From Pseudoalteromonas carrageenovora IAM 12662 (GTDB lineage: Bacteria > Pseudomonadota > Gammaproteobacteria > Enterobacterales > Alteromonadaceae), in contig NZ_LT965928.1 of the NCBI RefSeq assembly GCF_900239935.1, positions 2,871,520-2,935,519 on the forward strand: a stretch of DNA of 64,000 nucleotides. The letters run 5' to 3'. Both the position numbers and the translations under genes were made by a program. Shown in pieces: positions 38,266 to 46,532 of the stretch (its first letter is position 1; every line of letters begins with the position of its first letter). The notes beneath the pieces are model-generated. The model did no database searches. It was not told the DNA's origin and saw only the letters and a list, made by a program, of their open reading frames with translations.

Positions 38266-38297
38266 AAAGGCTGATTGAAATATCAGCCTTTTTTTTG
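38266..38297 (+). terminator. intrinsic terminator of the DPP IV gene
   Basis: AAAGGCTGAT (38266-38275) pairs with ATCAGCCTTT (38282-38291), followed by a T-run of six more T's. Confidence 0.9.
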
Positions 38298-38386
38298 TCT
38301 TAATAGGTTATTAAGCCTAGATTAAACGCCCTTTTTAGCTACGCTTATTCTATGCGCTAATGCGCACACTTATTGAGGATAAAAGT

Positions 38387-40024
38387 ATGCCTAATTTACG
38401 TAGTTTTAGTATATTCCAGCGTTTTTCACTGTTAATAGCCATTGTTGTATTTGGCCTAATAGTACTGAGTATATCTAGCCTAACTCATCAATATAGCTCA
38501 CTCAAAAACGAGCAATACCTAAAAACACAAAATGTAGTAGAAACCGCATACAGTGTTATTGAACATTACTATGCACTTGAGAAAAACAACACCCTCACGC
38601 AAGAGCAAGCTCAAACCCAAGCTCTTGAGGCTGTAAGAGCCCTACGCTACGACAAAACTAATTATTTTTGGATAAACAACTACCAACCTGCAATGGTAAT
38701 GCACCCTATAAAACCGGCGCTTGAAGGTAAAGACTTAACCAATAACAAAGACCCCGACGGCAAAGCGCTATTTGTAGAAATGGTTAATATTGTAAAACAA
38801 AACCGCGAAGGTTTTATTCCTTACAAATGGCCAAAGCCTGGTAAAGAACAACCTGTAGATAAAATAGCGTTTGTAAAAGGGTTTAATCAGTGGCAGTGGA
38901 TTATTGGTTCAGGTGTTTACCTTGATTCAATTGACGAAGCATTTAGCGAGCAGCGTAACCTTATACTTTTTAGCGCATTAATAATGATTATTGCAGTTAT
39001 AATCCTCAGCTACTTTATAGGTAAGAGCATCTTAACCCCTACTCGCCTAGCTGCCGATATGATGAAAGATATTTCCCAAGGCGAAGGTGATTTAACCCGT
39101 ACGCTAAACGAATCGGGTAATGATGAAATTTCAGAGCTGTCGCGTTCATTTAATTTATTTGTGTTAAAAATAAGAGAGTCGTTGGTTCAAGTATCGCAAA
39201 GTGCCGATGATGTAAATAAGCATGCCTATACCGTTGACGACTCTAGCAAAACAAGCCATTCGTTTATCGAGCTACAAAACGACAGCTCCACACAAGTTGC
39301 TGCTGCAATGGAGCAAATGACTCACCAAATCCACGACGTAAGTCGTAATGCTGAGGCAGCAGAACAAGCTGCCAATGATGCCGCGTGCAATGCATCAACA
39401 GGTAAAAGCGTGGTTGAAAACACCATTACCGCCATAGAAACACTTTCTAGCAATATAGAAACGGTAAGCCAAGTTACTGAAGACTTGGCCAACGAGAGCA
39501 ATAATATAGGCTCAGTACTTGATGTGATTAGAAGTATATCGGAGCAAACTAATTTACTAGCGCTTAACGCTGCAATAGAAGCAGCTCGAGCCGGTGAGCA
39601 CGGCAGAGGCTTTGCTGTTGTAGCCGATGAAGTACGCACACTAGCGAGTCGTACAGGGCAAAGTACTGACGAAATTCAAGCTATGATCACTAAATTGCAA
39701 GAAGGGGCAAAAGCCGCTGTTGAGGCTGTTAAGTCAAGCCAAGCGCTTTCGGTTTCTACCGTTGAACAGGCTTCATCTGCTAATACATCACTTAGTGAAA
39801 TTGAAAGGCTTGTGTCAATTATTACTGAAATGAACAGCCAAATAGCGCGAGCCACAGAGCAGCAAACACAAGCTGCCGACGAGGTTAATTTACGTATTAA
39901 CGAGTTATCTCAATCAACCGAGCAATCACTCAATAATACCAAGCAGCTTACCGATGCTAGCGACAATCTTAAACAAAGTAGCCAAGGGCTTTCGAGTGTG
40001 GTTAATCGCTTTAAATTAAAATAA
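38387..40024 (+). CDS. methyl-accepting chemotaxis protein (sCache sensor)
   Basis: A 545-residue chemoreceptor. Transmembrane helix 1 (about 10-32), a single-Cache periplasmic domain ([20 protein letters not shown]…[14 protein letters not shown]), helix 2 (about 190-210), HAMP, then a coiled-coil signalling domain with the tip [19 protein letters not shown], the universal MCP hairpin. The start was moved to ATG 38387 (MPNLRSFS), which has GAGGA 7 nt upstream; the longer ORF starts at 38360. sCache_2 receptors often sense small organic acids or amines. It joins the stator genes as evidence of motility. Confidence 0.93.
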   Translation: MPNLRSFSIFQRFSLLIAIVVFGLIVLSISSLTHQYSSLKNEQYLKTQNVVETAYSVIEHYYALEKNNTLTQEQAQTQALEAVRALRYDKTNYFWINNYQPAMVMHPIKPALEGKDLTNNKDPDGKALFVEMVNIVKQNREGFIPYKWPKPGKEQPVDKIAFVKGFNQWQWIIGSGVYLDSIDEAFSEQRNLILFSALIMIIAVIILSYFIGKSILTPTRLAADMMKDISQGEGDLTRTLNESGNDEISELSRSFNLFVLKIRESLVQVSQSADDVNKHAYTVDDSSKTSHSFIELQNDSSTQVAAAMEQMTHQIHDVSRNAEAAEQAANDAACNASTGKSVVENTITAIETLSSNIETVSQVTEDLANESNNIGSVLDVIRSISEQTNLLALNAAIEAARAGEHGRGFAVVADEVRTLASRTGQSTDEIQAMITKLQEGAKAAVEAVKSSQALSVSTVEQASSANTSLSEIERLVSIITEMNSQIARATEQQTQAADEVNLRINELSQSTEQSLNNTKQLTDASDNLKQSSQGLSSVVNRFKLK

Positions 40025-40034
40025 CTTAAAAAAC

Positions 40035-40062
40035 AAAAGCCCTGAATTATCAGGGCTTTTTT
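40035..40062. terminator. bidirectional terminator between MCP and aminopeptidase
   Basis: AAAAGCCCTGA (40035-40045) pairs with TCAGGGCTTTT (40050-40060), with T-tracts in both directions, between convergent genes. Confidence 0.9.
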
Positions 40063-40082
40063 ATTGCACGTAAGTTTTTAGC

Positions 40083-41618
40083 TCACATACAGTAGCGTGC
40101 AAATAAGCTTGTTACTGATGCAGCGGTTGGCTTACCGTGCTGCCAATCGCCACCTTCAACACCGCTACCTGCAATATCCATATGTACATAAGGCAGTGGC
40201 TGAGCAGAGTCGTTACCGTGTTTATCAAGCCCGCCAACAACAGCTAAAAATGCCATAGGGAACTGATGGCCACGCGCAGTAACTGCAGAAGCCGCATTAT
40301 TACTTGATAAAACATCATCAGCTAAAGTGCGCGGTTTTATAAAGTCGTAGTCTTCACGACGAGAACGAGAAACCTCTGCGCCATCAGCCCATAAATCACC
40401 CAGTTCAGCAATTTGACGAGATGTATTAGCGCTGCGTGCAGGTCCGTTTTCTACATAGGCTCCGTAAGGGCCCATTGCACGCGCCGCATGCCCCGTTAAT
40501 GTTGCCACCGTAAATAAGGTTGGGTTAACTTCTGTCTTAGCTAAATCTTTCATTTCGCTAAGTAGGTCACCCATTGCTAAGCGCCCTTCTGCATCGGTGT
40601 TACCAATGCGAACACGCACGCCTTCACGGCTAGTAATTATTTCATCTGGTACAAAACAATCTGAGCCAATAGAGTTACGCACAACGGCTAAGTAAGAAAT
40701 AACTTTAACACCTTTAGGCTGATAATCAGCAACCGCTTTCATAAAGCCTGCAACTGATGCTGCACCGCCTTTATCACGGCTCATACCTGCCATGTAACCG
40801 CCTACTTTTAGATCCGCACCGCCTGTGTCGTATACTAAACCTTTACCTACAAACATAAGCGTGCGGGTAACTTCGCCCTCAGGCACGTATTCAAGCTTAA
40901 CAACGCGAGGGTGGTGGCGCTCTACTGCATACGATGCACGTGCAACCGTACTTAGCATTGGATAGTTTTTATCAATTAAGTCTATGTCGTCAACAACATC
41001 AACACTTACGTTTGAGCCTTTAAAAAGCTCCACGCAGTAATCTGCAAAACGAGGAGGCGCCATACGCTCTGGTTCAGTACCACATAAATCACGTGCGGCA
41101 TATTGCCCTGCTGCAATTGCATTTACAGCCTTAACAGTTTCCTCACTTACGTCAATTAAACCAATTTGAGTAATTGGCTCAATGCCTTCGCCGTGATATT
41201 CACGGGCTTCAAGTGGTTGCCATAAAGCTTGGCATGCACCTAAATAAGCAACTTCTAGCGCATTTTGGTAACGTTCATCAATATGCAAGTTTGGTAAGTA
41301 AATAGCAGGGCTGACACTCCCCGACGCTTTCGCTTCATTTATAGCTAGTTTAGCTGCATCAAAATAGCGGCGAACATCGTCGTAATCTCGGTTTAGTGGG
41401 CCTGTTGGCGCAAGAATAACGCGTGTATTTTCAATAACTAAAAAGGTAACTTGCTTGCCAATACGAGAGTCTACTTTAGCTTGCGCGTTTATAGCATCGC
41501 TTAGTGAATTATTGGCTAACTGAGAAAAGTCATCACTAATAATAATAAGTGCATCGTGAGAAGAAGAATCAAGGCTAGCACTTAGTGTAGGTGCAGCGAT
41601 TGCTTGAGGATATGCCAT
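40083..41618 (-). CDS. M17 leucyl aminopeptidase family protein
   Basis: A 511-residue M17 aminopeptidase releasing N-terminal residues from peptides. The metal/catalytic motif NTDAEGRLAMGDLLSEM is intact, as are GLVYDTGGADLKVG and MSRDKGGAASVAGFM, while the N-terminal domain is variable. The start was moved to ATG 41618 (MAYPQAIAAPTL), which has AGGAGC 7 nt upstream; the longest ORF (41714) would add an unrelated hydrophobic stretch. It stands between the chemoreceptor and dinB, in neither case an obvious operon partner. Confidence 0.9.
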   Translation of the reverse strand: MAYPQAIAAPTLSASLDSSSHDALIIISDDFSQLANNSLSDAINAQAKVDSRIGKQVTFLVIENTRVILAPTGPLNRDYDDVRRYFDAAKLAINEAKASGSVSPAIYLPNLHIDERYQNALEVAYLGACQALWQPLEAREYHGEGIEPITQIGLIDVSEETVKAVNAIAAGQYAARDLCGTEPERMAPPRFADYCVELFKGSNVSVDVVDDIDLIDKNYPMLSTVARASYAVERHHPRVVKLEYVPEGEVTRTLMFVGKGLVYDTGGADLKVGGYMAGMSRDKGGAASVAGFMKAVADYQPKGVKVISYLAVVRNSIGSDCFVPDEIITSREGVRVRIGNTDAEGRLAMGDLLSEMKDLAKTEVNPTLFTVATLTGHAARAMGPYGAYVENGPARSANTSRQIAELGDLWADGAEVSRSRREDYDFIKPRTLADDVLSSNNAASAVTARGHQFPMAFLAVVGGLDKHGNDSAQPLPYVHMDIAGSGVEGGDWQHGKPTAASVTSLFARYCM

Positions 41619-41740
41619 AAGTAAAGCTCCTGTTATTAAACATAAGGAGGGTATTATCGTCGATATAAAAATACAAAACCAGCCAGCTGCGATAAGCAAA
41701 TTTTGCTCTGGCAACTTGGTGTTACAGTAAAAAGTACACG

Positions 41741-42793
41741 CTAATCGAGAATACTCAATTGTAGATTTAAATTAGGCTCATTTTTTACGCCAACTCCAAT
41801 TCCTAAAAGGCGTACAGGTTGTTGCATGCCTCGTTGATACGCTTTACTAAACAGCTCAGTAAAAATATCTGTATTTAGTTGATGATGTGCCTGATCGGCA
41901 CTGGTCACCACAAAATTTGCAAACTTAACTTTTACACTAAGCTTATTAATTTTGTTTTGTAGCTGCTGCTTATTAAGACGAGTAGTCAGCTCCTCTAATA
42001 GTTTAGGCAGTTGTTCTAAACATTCCTGTAAACTATTTTTATTGTATTCATAAGTGTGCTCCACACTTAATGATTTACGTATTCTCTGTGTAGATACAGT
42101 TCCAACATACTCACCTGCGCATTTTTGATAAAGCGATACACCAAAATTACCTACATGTTGCTGCATCCAATTTACGCCTTTTTCGCGTACGTCATTACCT
42201 GTATACAGCCCTTTCAAATTAAGCTTTTCTAGAGTCACTTTCCCTACTCCAGGGATTTTACCAAGCGGTAGGTTATTTAAAAACCCATCCACTTCATCAG
42301 GTAAAACCACAAATTGGCCATTGGGTTTATTTTCATCACTGGCTATTTTGGCAATAAATTTAATGGGCGCCACACCTGCAGAGGCTGTAAGGCCGGTATC
42401 GTTATAAATATCGGCTCTAATTTGCTGGGCAATTAACGTTGCACTGCCTTTACATGCTGTGCTGTTTGTTACATCTAGGTAGGCTTCATCAAGCGAAAGA
42501 GGTTCTATTAAATCGGTATAGCGTTTAAATACAGCGCGAATTTGACAAGAAATATCTTTGTAAACAGACATACGCCCAGGCACTATTACTAGGTCTGGAC
42601 ATAACTGTTTAGCGTGGTAGTTAGACATAGCAGAGCGTACGCCGTACTCTCTGGCTATATAGTTTGCTGTAGAAAGCACGCCTCGTCGACTATTGCCGCC
42701 AATGGCTAAAGGCACATTGGCAAGCTTTGGGTTATCGCGCATTTCGACCGCTGCGTAAAAGCAGTCCATATCGATATGAATAAACTTTTTCAT
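41741..42793 (-). CDS. dinB: DNA polymerase IV (Y family)
   Basis: Error-prone translesion polymerase; 350 residues. The start was set at ATG 42793 (MKKFIHIDMDCFYAAVE), matching E. coli MRKIIHVDMDCFFAAVE; TTG 42805 is in frame upstream. The palm acidic residues are in IDMDCF and the SLDEAYLDVT block. The fingers motif YIAREYGVRSAMSNYHAKQLCP and the little-finger domain are present. A LexA box lies 13-28 nt upstream of the ATG, consistent with SOS induction. Confidence 0.96.
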   Translation of the reverse strand: MKKFIHIDMDCFYAAVEMRDNPKLANVPLAIGGNSRRGVLSTANYIAREYGVRSAMSNYHAKQLCPDLVIVPGRMSVYKDISCQIRAVFKRYTDLIEPLSLDEAYLDVTNSTACKGSATLIAQQIRADIYNDTGLTASAGVAPIKFIAKIASDENKPNGQFVVLPDEVDGFLNNLPLGKIPGVGKVTLEKLNLKGLYTGNDVREKGVNWMQQHVGNFGVSLYQKCAGEYVGTVSTQRIRKSLSVEHTYEYNKNSLQECLEQLPKLLEELTTRLNKQQLQNKINKLSVKVKFANFVVTSADQAHHQLNTDIFTELFSKAYQRGMQQPVRLLGIGVGVKNEPNLNLQLSILD

Positions 42794-42805
42794 CACCGCA
42801 AACAA

Positions 42806-42821
42806 CTGTTTATTTATACAG
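42806..42821. promoter_or_regulatory. LexA (SOS) box upstream of dinB
   Basis: On the minus strand CTGTATAAATAAACAG fits the LexA consensus CTGTN8ACAG. It sits just upstream of the dinB start, as expected for an SOS gene. Confidence 0.85.
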
Positions 42822-42862
42822 CCATTATTATGGAATCACTTTTAATTAGCAAGTCCCATTAA

Positions 42863-43039
42863 TTAAAATGGCTGCTTAAAACGCTTAGGTTTTTTAAAAC
42901 AATGTAGCCAAAAAACAAACTCAAATAAAAACCCTGCTGCCAGTAGTATAATACCACCAGAAGCATTGCCCATTGCGTAGCAAGCAAAAGACGCTATAAA
43001 AACTAAACTGGCTAATGCCCAATTAATTATATTTTGCAT
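42863..43039 (-). CDS. small two-helix membrane protein
   Basis: A 58-residue ORF below the usual length cut-off. It begins MQNIINWALASLVFIASFAC, has a second hydrophobic segment (GGIILLAAGFLFEFVFWLHC), and ends in a basic tail (KKPKRFKQPF). Two transmembrane segments with a short loop and a cytosolic basic tail are plausible. Start ATG 43039 is preceded by GAGAAC. It lies between dinB and a thioesterase gene on the opposite strand. I do not recognise the family. Confidence 0.55.
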   Translation of the reverse strand: MQNIINWALASLVFIASFACYAMGNASGGIILLAAGFLFEFVFWLHCFKKPKRFKQPF

Positions 43040-43193
43040 GTGTGTTCTCGTGTGTGTTGTGTCTGTGTAATTAAACTGTAGACCTAAAATTTAAATAGGT
43101 ACAATCATCTTATAAAAAACATAAAATTAATTACCTTGAGCTAAATACACCATATTGATAACCTAACTCATTTAAAACTAAGAGTATAAGTAC

Positions 43194-43628
43194 ATGCAAA
43201 GGTTCAAAGATAAACACCCTATCCATACTGACATTACAGTAGCTTGGGCTGACATGGATGCACTGCAGCACGTTAACAACGTAGTGTACTTACGTTATTT
43301 TGAAATTGCTCGCATCGACTTTTTAAATAAAATAAACCTGTTTGATACAATAAAACCGGGCGGTATTGGTCCGGTAATAAGCGAGAACAATATTCGCTAC
43401 AAACGCCCTGTTACTTTTCCAGATACTTTAACCGTTGGTATTACTATTTCAGATATAAAAACGGATCGTTTTTTAATGAATTATTCAGTATTTAGTCATG
43501 CTCAACAAGCCGTTACAACTACAGGGTCTTCTTTAGTTGTAATGTTCGACTTTAAAACAGGGCAAAAAGCCGCTATTTCAGAGCCATTATTATCGGCCTT
43601 AATTAGCCACTCTCAAGATCTTACTTAA
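43194..43628 (+). CDS. acyl-CoA thioesterase (4HBT family)
   Basis: A 144-residue hot-dog fold protein. The catalytic stretch VAWADMDALQHVNNVVYLRYFE carries the family's aspartate/histidine-asparagine pattern, as in YbgC-type thioesterases. It hydrolyses acyl-CoA thioesters by family; the actual substrate is not determinable. Its stop lies in the left end of a palindromic repeat. No operon partner is obvious. Confidence 0.88.
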   Translation: MQRFKDKHPIHTDITVAWADMDALQHVNNVVYLRYFEIARIDFLNKINLFDTIKPGGIGPVISENNIRYKRPVTFPDTLTVGITISDIKTDRFLMNYSVFSHAQQAVTTTGSSLVVMFDFKTGQKAAISEPLLSALISHSQDLT

Positions 43629-43820
43629 CCTGAACTTTGGTTAAGAGATTTACTAACGTATTAAATCATAGTGATATTTGAATTATTTCTCTAGCCAGAG
43701 ATTTTCTGTAAAAATAAGGCGAATTTACGCGTCAATAGCTAGCCTATTGCAAGTAAATTCAACGTAGTTAGCACTGAAAATAGCAGCTAGAGATAGATTT
43801 ATTATCCAGATTTCAGGTTA
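43626..43820. repeat. palindromic repeat element between thioesterase and aldo/keto reductase genes
   Basis: The ends are imperfect inverted repeats, TAACCTGAACTTTGG (43626-43640) and CCAGATTTCAGGTTA (43806-43820). Nested inside are CTCTAGC/GCTAGAG (43689-43695, 43786-43792), GAATTTAC/GTAAATTC (43721-43728, 43753-43760) and CAATAG/CTATTG (43733-43738, 43744-43749). The whole 195 bp can fold into a long hairpin. No coding capacity. It resembles MITE/REP-type elements of marine gammaproteobacteria. Confidence 0.65.
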
Positions 43821-43839
43821 CTTAATTTAAGGATTTTAA

Positions 43840-44892
43840 ATGCAATACAGTCCGTTAGGCAGCAGCGGCGTTGATGTTTCAAGAGTATGCTTAGGCAGCA
43901 TGACATGGGGTAAACAAAATACCCAAAGTGATGCTGATGAGCAAATAGCTTACGCACTCGAGCAAGGCGTTAACTTTATTGATACCGCCGAAATGTATGC
44001 CGTGCCACCTTCTCCTGAAACTTACGGAAAAACCGAAGAAATTATTGGTGATTGGCCTAGCCGAAATACACAAAAACGTGGCGATATTGTACTTGCGACA
44101 AAAATAGCGGGTAATGGGTTATCGTGGGTGCGTGATGGCAGCGATATAACCCGCAGCGCAGTAATAGAAGCCGTTGATAACTCACTTAAACGCCTACAAA
44201 CCGATTATATAGATTTATACCAATTACATTGGCCTAATCGCTCTACTCCACATTTTGGTAGGCAGTGGCCTGGCAAACTAACCTTTAGCGATGTAAATAC
44301 TGAGCAACACCAAGCCAGTATGTTGGATATTTTAGAAGGCCTTAACGAGTGTATTAAAGCAGGTAAAATTAAGCATTGTGGTTTGTCAGACGACACACCA
44401 TGGGGTATTAGCCAGTTTATAAATTTAGCTAAAGAGCATAATTTACCGCGCATGGTGTCTATTCAAAACGAATTTAGCTTAGCGCATGCCAAAGATTGGC
44501 CTTATTTAATTGAGCAATGTATACACGAAGATATTGCTTATTTGCCTTGGTCGCCACTTGCGGCAGGCATGTTAACAGGTAAATACTTAAACGGCGCTCG
44601 CCCAGAAGGCTCGCGTTGGACTTTCATGCAACGTAATGGCATTTTTAGAGACACAGCCAATGCTCAAAAAGCGACGCAGCAATATGTTGATTTAGCTCAT
44701 GCTAACAATATAACGCCCGCACAGCTTGCTCTTGCATGGTGTAACCAAGTGGATGGCGTTACCTCATCTATTATTGGCGCTACAAGCATGGCTCAGCTCA
44801 AAGAAGATATAGATTCATTTAACATTACACTTAGTAGTGAATTACTTGATGATATAGCGACTATATTTAAAAACTACCCAATGCCTTACTAA
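43840..44892 (+). CDS. NADP(H)-dependent aldo/keto reductase (Tas-like)
   Basis: A 350-residue TIM-barrel oxidoreductase. N-terminus MQYSPLGSSGVDVSRVCLGSMTWG; the catalytic aspartate/tyrosine lie in NFIDTAEMYAVPP; lysine in LATKIAGNGLSW and the family stretch YIDLYQLHWPNR. The length and motifs fit the Tas/YajO group, which reduces aldehydes or ketones with NADPH. Good site (AAGGATTTTAA-ATG). A terminator follows at 44922. Confidence 0.9.
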   Translation: MQYSPLGSSGVDVSRVCLGSMTWGKQNTQSDADEQIAYALEQGVNFIDTAEMYAVPPSPETYGKTEEIIGDWPSRNTQKRGDIVLATKIAGNGLSWVRDGSDITRSAVIEAVDNSLKRLQTDYIDLYQLHWPNRSTPHFGRQWPGKLTFSDVNTEQHQASMLDILEGLNECIKAGKIKHCGLSDDTPWGISQFINLAKEHNLPRMVSIQNEFSLAHAKDWPYLIEQCIHEDIAYLPWSPLAAGMLTGKYLNGARPEGSRWTFMQRNGIFRDTANAQKATQQYVDLAHANNITPAQLALAWCNQVDGVTSSIIGATSMAQLKEDIDSFNITLSSELLDDIATIFKNYPMPY

Positions 44893-44921
44893 AGCACGCT
44901 GTTATAAAATAGAAGCGTATT

Positions 44922-44948
44922 AAAGCAGTATTTTTATACTGCTTTTTT
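44922..44948 (+). terminator. terminator after the aldo/keto reductase gene
   Basis: AAAGCAGTA (44922-44930) pairs with TACTGCTTT (44937-44945), followed by further T's. Confidence 0.85.
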
Positions 44949-45022
44949 TATAAGAAAATTTGCTGAAAAACTCTCTCTAACTATACTTAGTTCACCGTTA
45001 ACAAATTAATACTTAATGAGTT

Positions 45023-45958
45023 ATGCTGAAAAAATCGTTTTTATTTATTAGCGTATTTAGCTGTTTGAGTACGTCTACTTGGGCTGAAGAAAATACCCCA
45101 ATAAAAGAAATTATCTGGCTGCAAAGTTACACGCCACCTTTTCACATAGCTAAAAACGAAGACGCACCTCAAGGCGGAATTTGTGATAATTTAACCGAGC
45201 AATTAATTAATGAGATTGATGATGTAAAACACACTCGATTAATTGTTCCTCAGGAGCGAATTAATAAGTACTTAAACGAGGGGCAAAATATTTGTTTTCC
45301 GTGTGTTATCCATAAAAAAGTAAATAATCACTTATTTAACTACTCTACACCTACAACGGTTTACCCGCCGTTTAATATTATTACCACTAAGGAGTTAGCA
45401 CCAGAGCTTAGTAATAAACACGGCTCGCCTATAAAGTTAATAAATCTACTTGCAGATCCGTCTTATGTTTATGGACAGGCAGCCGCAAGAAAGTACACAG
45501 ATAAAATAAATACTATTATTGAAAATACCACAGCCCATCATAAAGCATCTTTAAGTTGGAGTAGCGAGAACGAAAGCCAAGCGGTTATATCACGCTTGAG
45601 CCATGGTTTTTTAGATTACTCTATCGACTACCCATTTATGAGTGATTACTTTGTTAAGCACAGTAAATTTAAAAACATAGTGAGTTTAGCAATAGAAGAA
45701 GATAACCGGGAGTATGTATTAGGTGCAGTGGGATGTGCAGCTAACGCACCTAATAATTTTGCAAAACAAGCAATTAGCAAAATAAATAAGGCACTAAAAA
45801 ACAAAGTCCTCAATAGTGAAAAGTACCAGCAAAGCCAACAGTTTTGGCTTAAACAGAGCTTTCCTGAGTTTAACTCTCACTTTAAGCAACAAGTGCTTCC
45901 TATTACTGAGCAACCCACTGCTGAGTTAGCAAGCACTTCTCATTTGAGTAAAGACTAA
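45023..45958 (+). CDS. periplasmic solute-binding-like protein (TIGR02285 type)
   Basis: A 311-residue protein with an N-terminal signal peptide (FISVFSCLSTSTWA) and a two-lobe periplasmic binding fold similar to family-3 solute-binding proteins. The opening LQSYTPPFHIAKNEDAPQGGICDNLTEQL resembles the TIGR02285 proteins of unknown ligand. It is an orphan: no transporter membrane or ATPase genes are adjacent. Its last 56 bp overlap the 3' end of the opposing FAH gene. Confidence 0.7.
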   Translation: MLKKSFLFISVFSCLSTSTWAEENTPIKEIIWLQSYTPPFHIAKNEDAPQGGICDNLTEQLINEIDDVKHTRLIVPQERINKYLNEGQNICFPCVIHKKVNNHLFNYSTPTTVYPPFNIITTKELAPELSNKHGSPIKLINLLADPSYVYGQAAARKYTDKINTIIENTTAHHKASLSWSSENESQAVISRLSHGFLDYSIDYPFMSDYFVKHSKFKNIVSLAIEEDNREYVLGAVGCAANAPNNFAKQAISKINKALKNKVLNSEKYQQSQQFWLKQSFPEFNSHFKQQVLPITEQPTAELASTSHLSKD

Positions 45959-46517
45959 CCGTAAATGTATTACCACGCTTAACCTCCCCTACTCCCGATG
46001 GCGTACCGGTCATAATAATATCGCCATCTTCTAGGCTCATAAATTCGCTTATCTCTGTAAGTATTTGCTCTGGCTTGTGCAACATAAAGTGAGTATCACC
46101 TTGCTGAGTTACTTTATCGTTAATTTTAAGCTCAAAAGTAAAGTGCTGCGCTGCATCACTAAGATCAACAAAGTCAGTTAAAATTACAGAGCTATCAAAT
46201 GCTTTTGCACGCTCCCATGGCAGCCCTTTATTTTTTAACTTACTTTGTACTGTACGCTTAGTTAAATCAAGACCTAGCCCTACGCCTGCAATTTTCTTAT
46301 TTTTAATAACAAAGCAAAGCTCGGTTTCATAATGAAGAGTATCGTTATTATGAGTAGATAAAAGAGTGCCTGTAATTGCACTATTTGGTTTGTTAAACAA
46401 CACCATTTGATCAGGTGTTTCGTTGTTTAATTCTGCAATGTGTGCGGTATAGTTACGCCCAACACATACCACTTTTGAAGGAGTTAATTGTTCAGATACT
46501 AACTTTACTGACTGCAT
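45903..46517 (-). CDS. fumarylacetoacetate hydrolase family protein (YcgM-like)
   Basis: A 204-residue FAH-fold hydrolase/isomerase. VCVGRNYTAHIAELNN at the N-terminus and GDIIMTGTPSGVGEVKRGN near the C-terminus are family signatures, with the metal ligand glutamate in HYETELCFVIK. Start at ATG 46517 (MQSVKL); TTG 46532 is a longer alternative. It lies 15 nt after the hybrid kinase stop and so ends the signalling operon, though it has no evident role in signal transduction. Its 3' end overlaps the convergent SBP gene. Confidence 0.85.
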   Translation of the reverse strand: MQSVKLVSEQLTPSKVVCVGRNYTAHIAELNNETPDQMVLFNKPNSAITGTLLSTHNNDTLHYETELCFVIKNKKIAGVGLGLDLTKRTVQSKLKNKGLPWERAKAFDSSVILTDFVDLSDAAQHFTFELKINDKVTQQGDTHFMLHKPEQILTEISEFMSLEDGDIIMTGTPSGVGEVKRGNTFTVSLYSNEKCLLTQQWVAQ

Positions 46518-46532
46518 ATAATAACATCTCAA

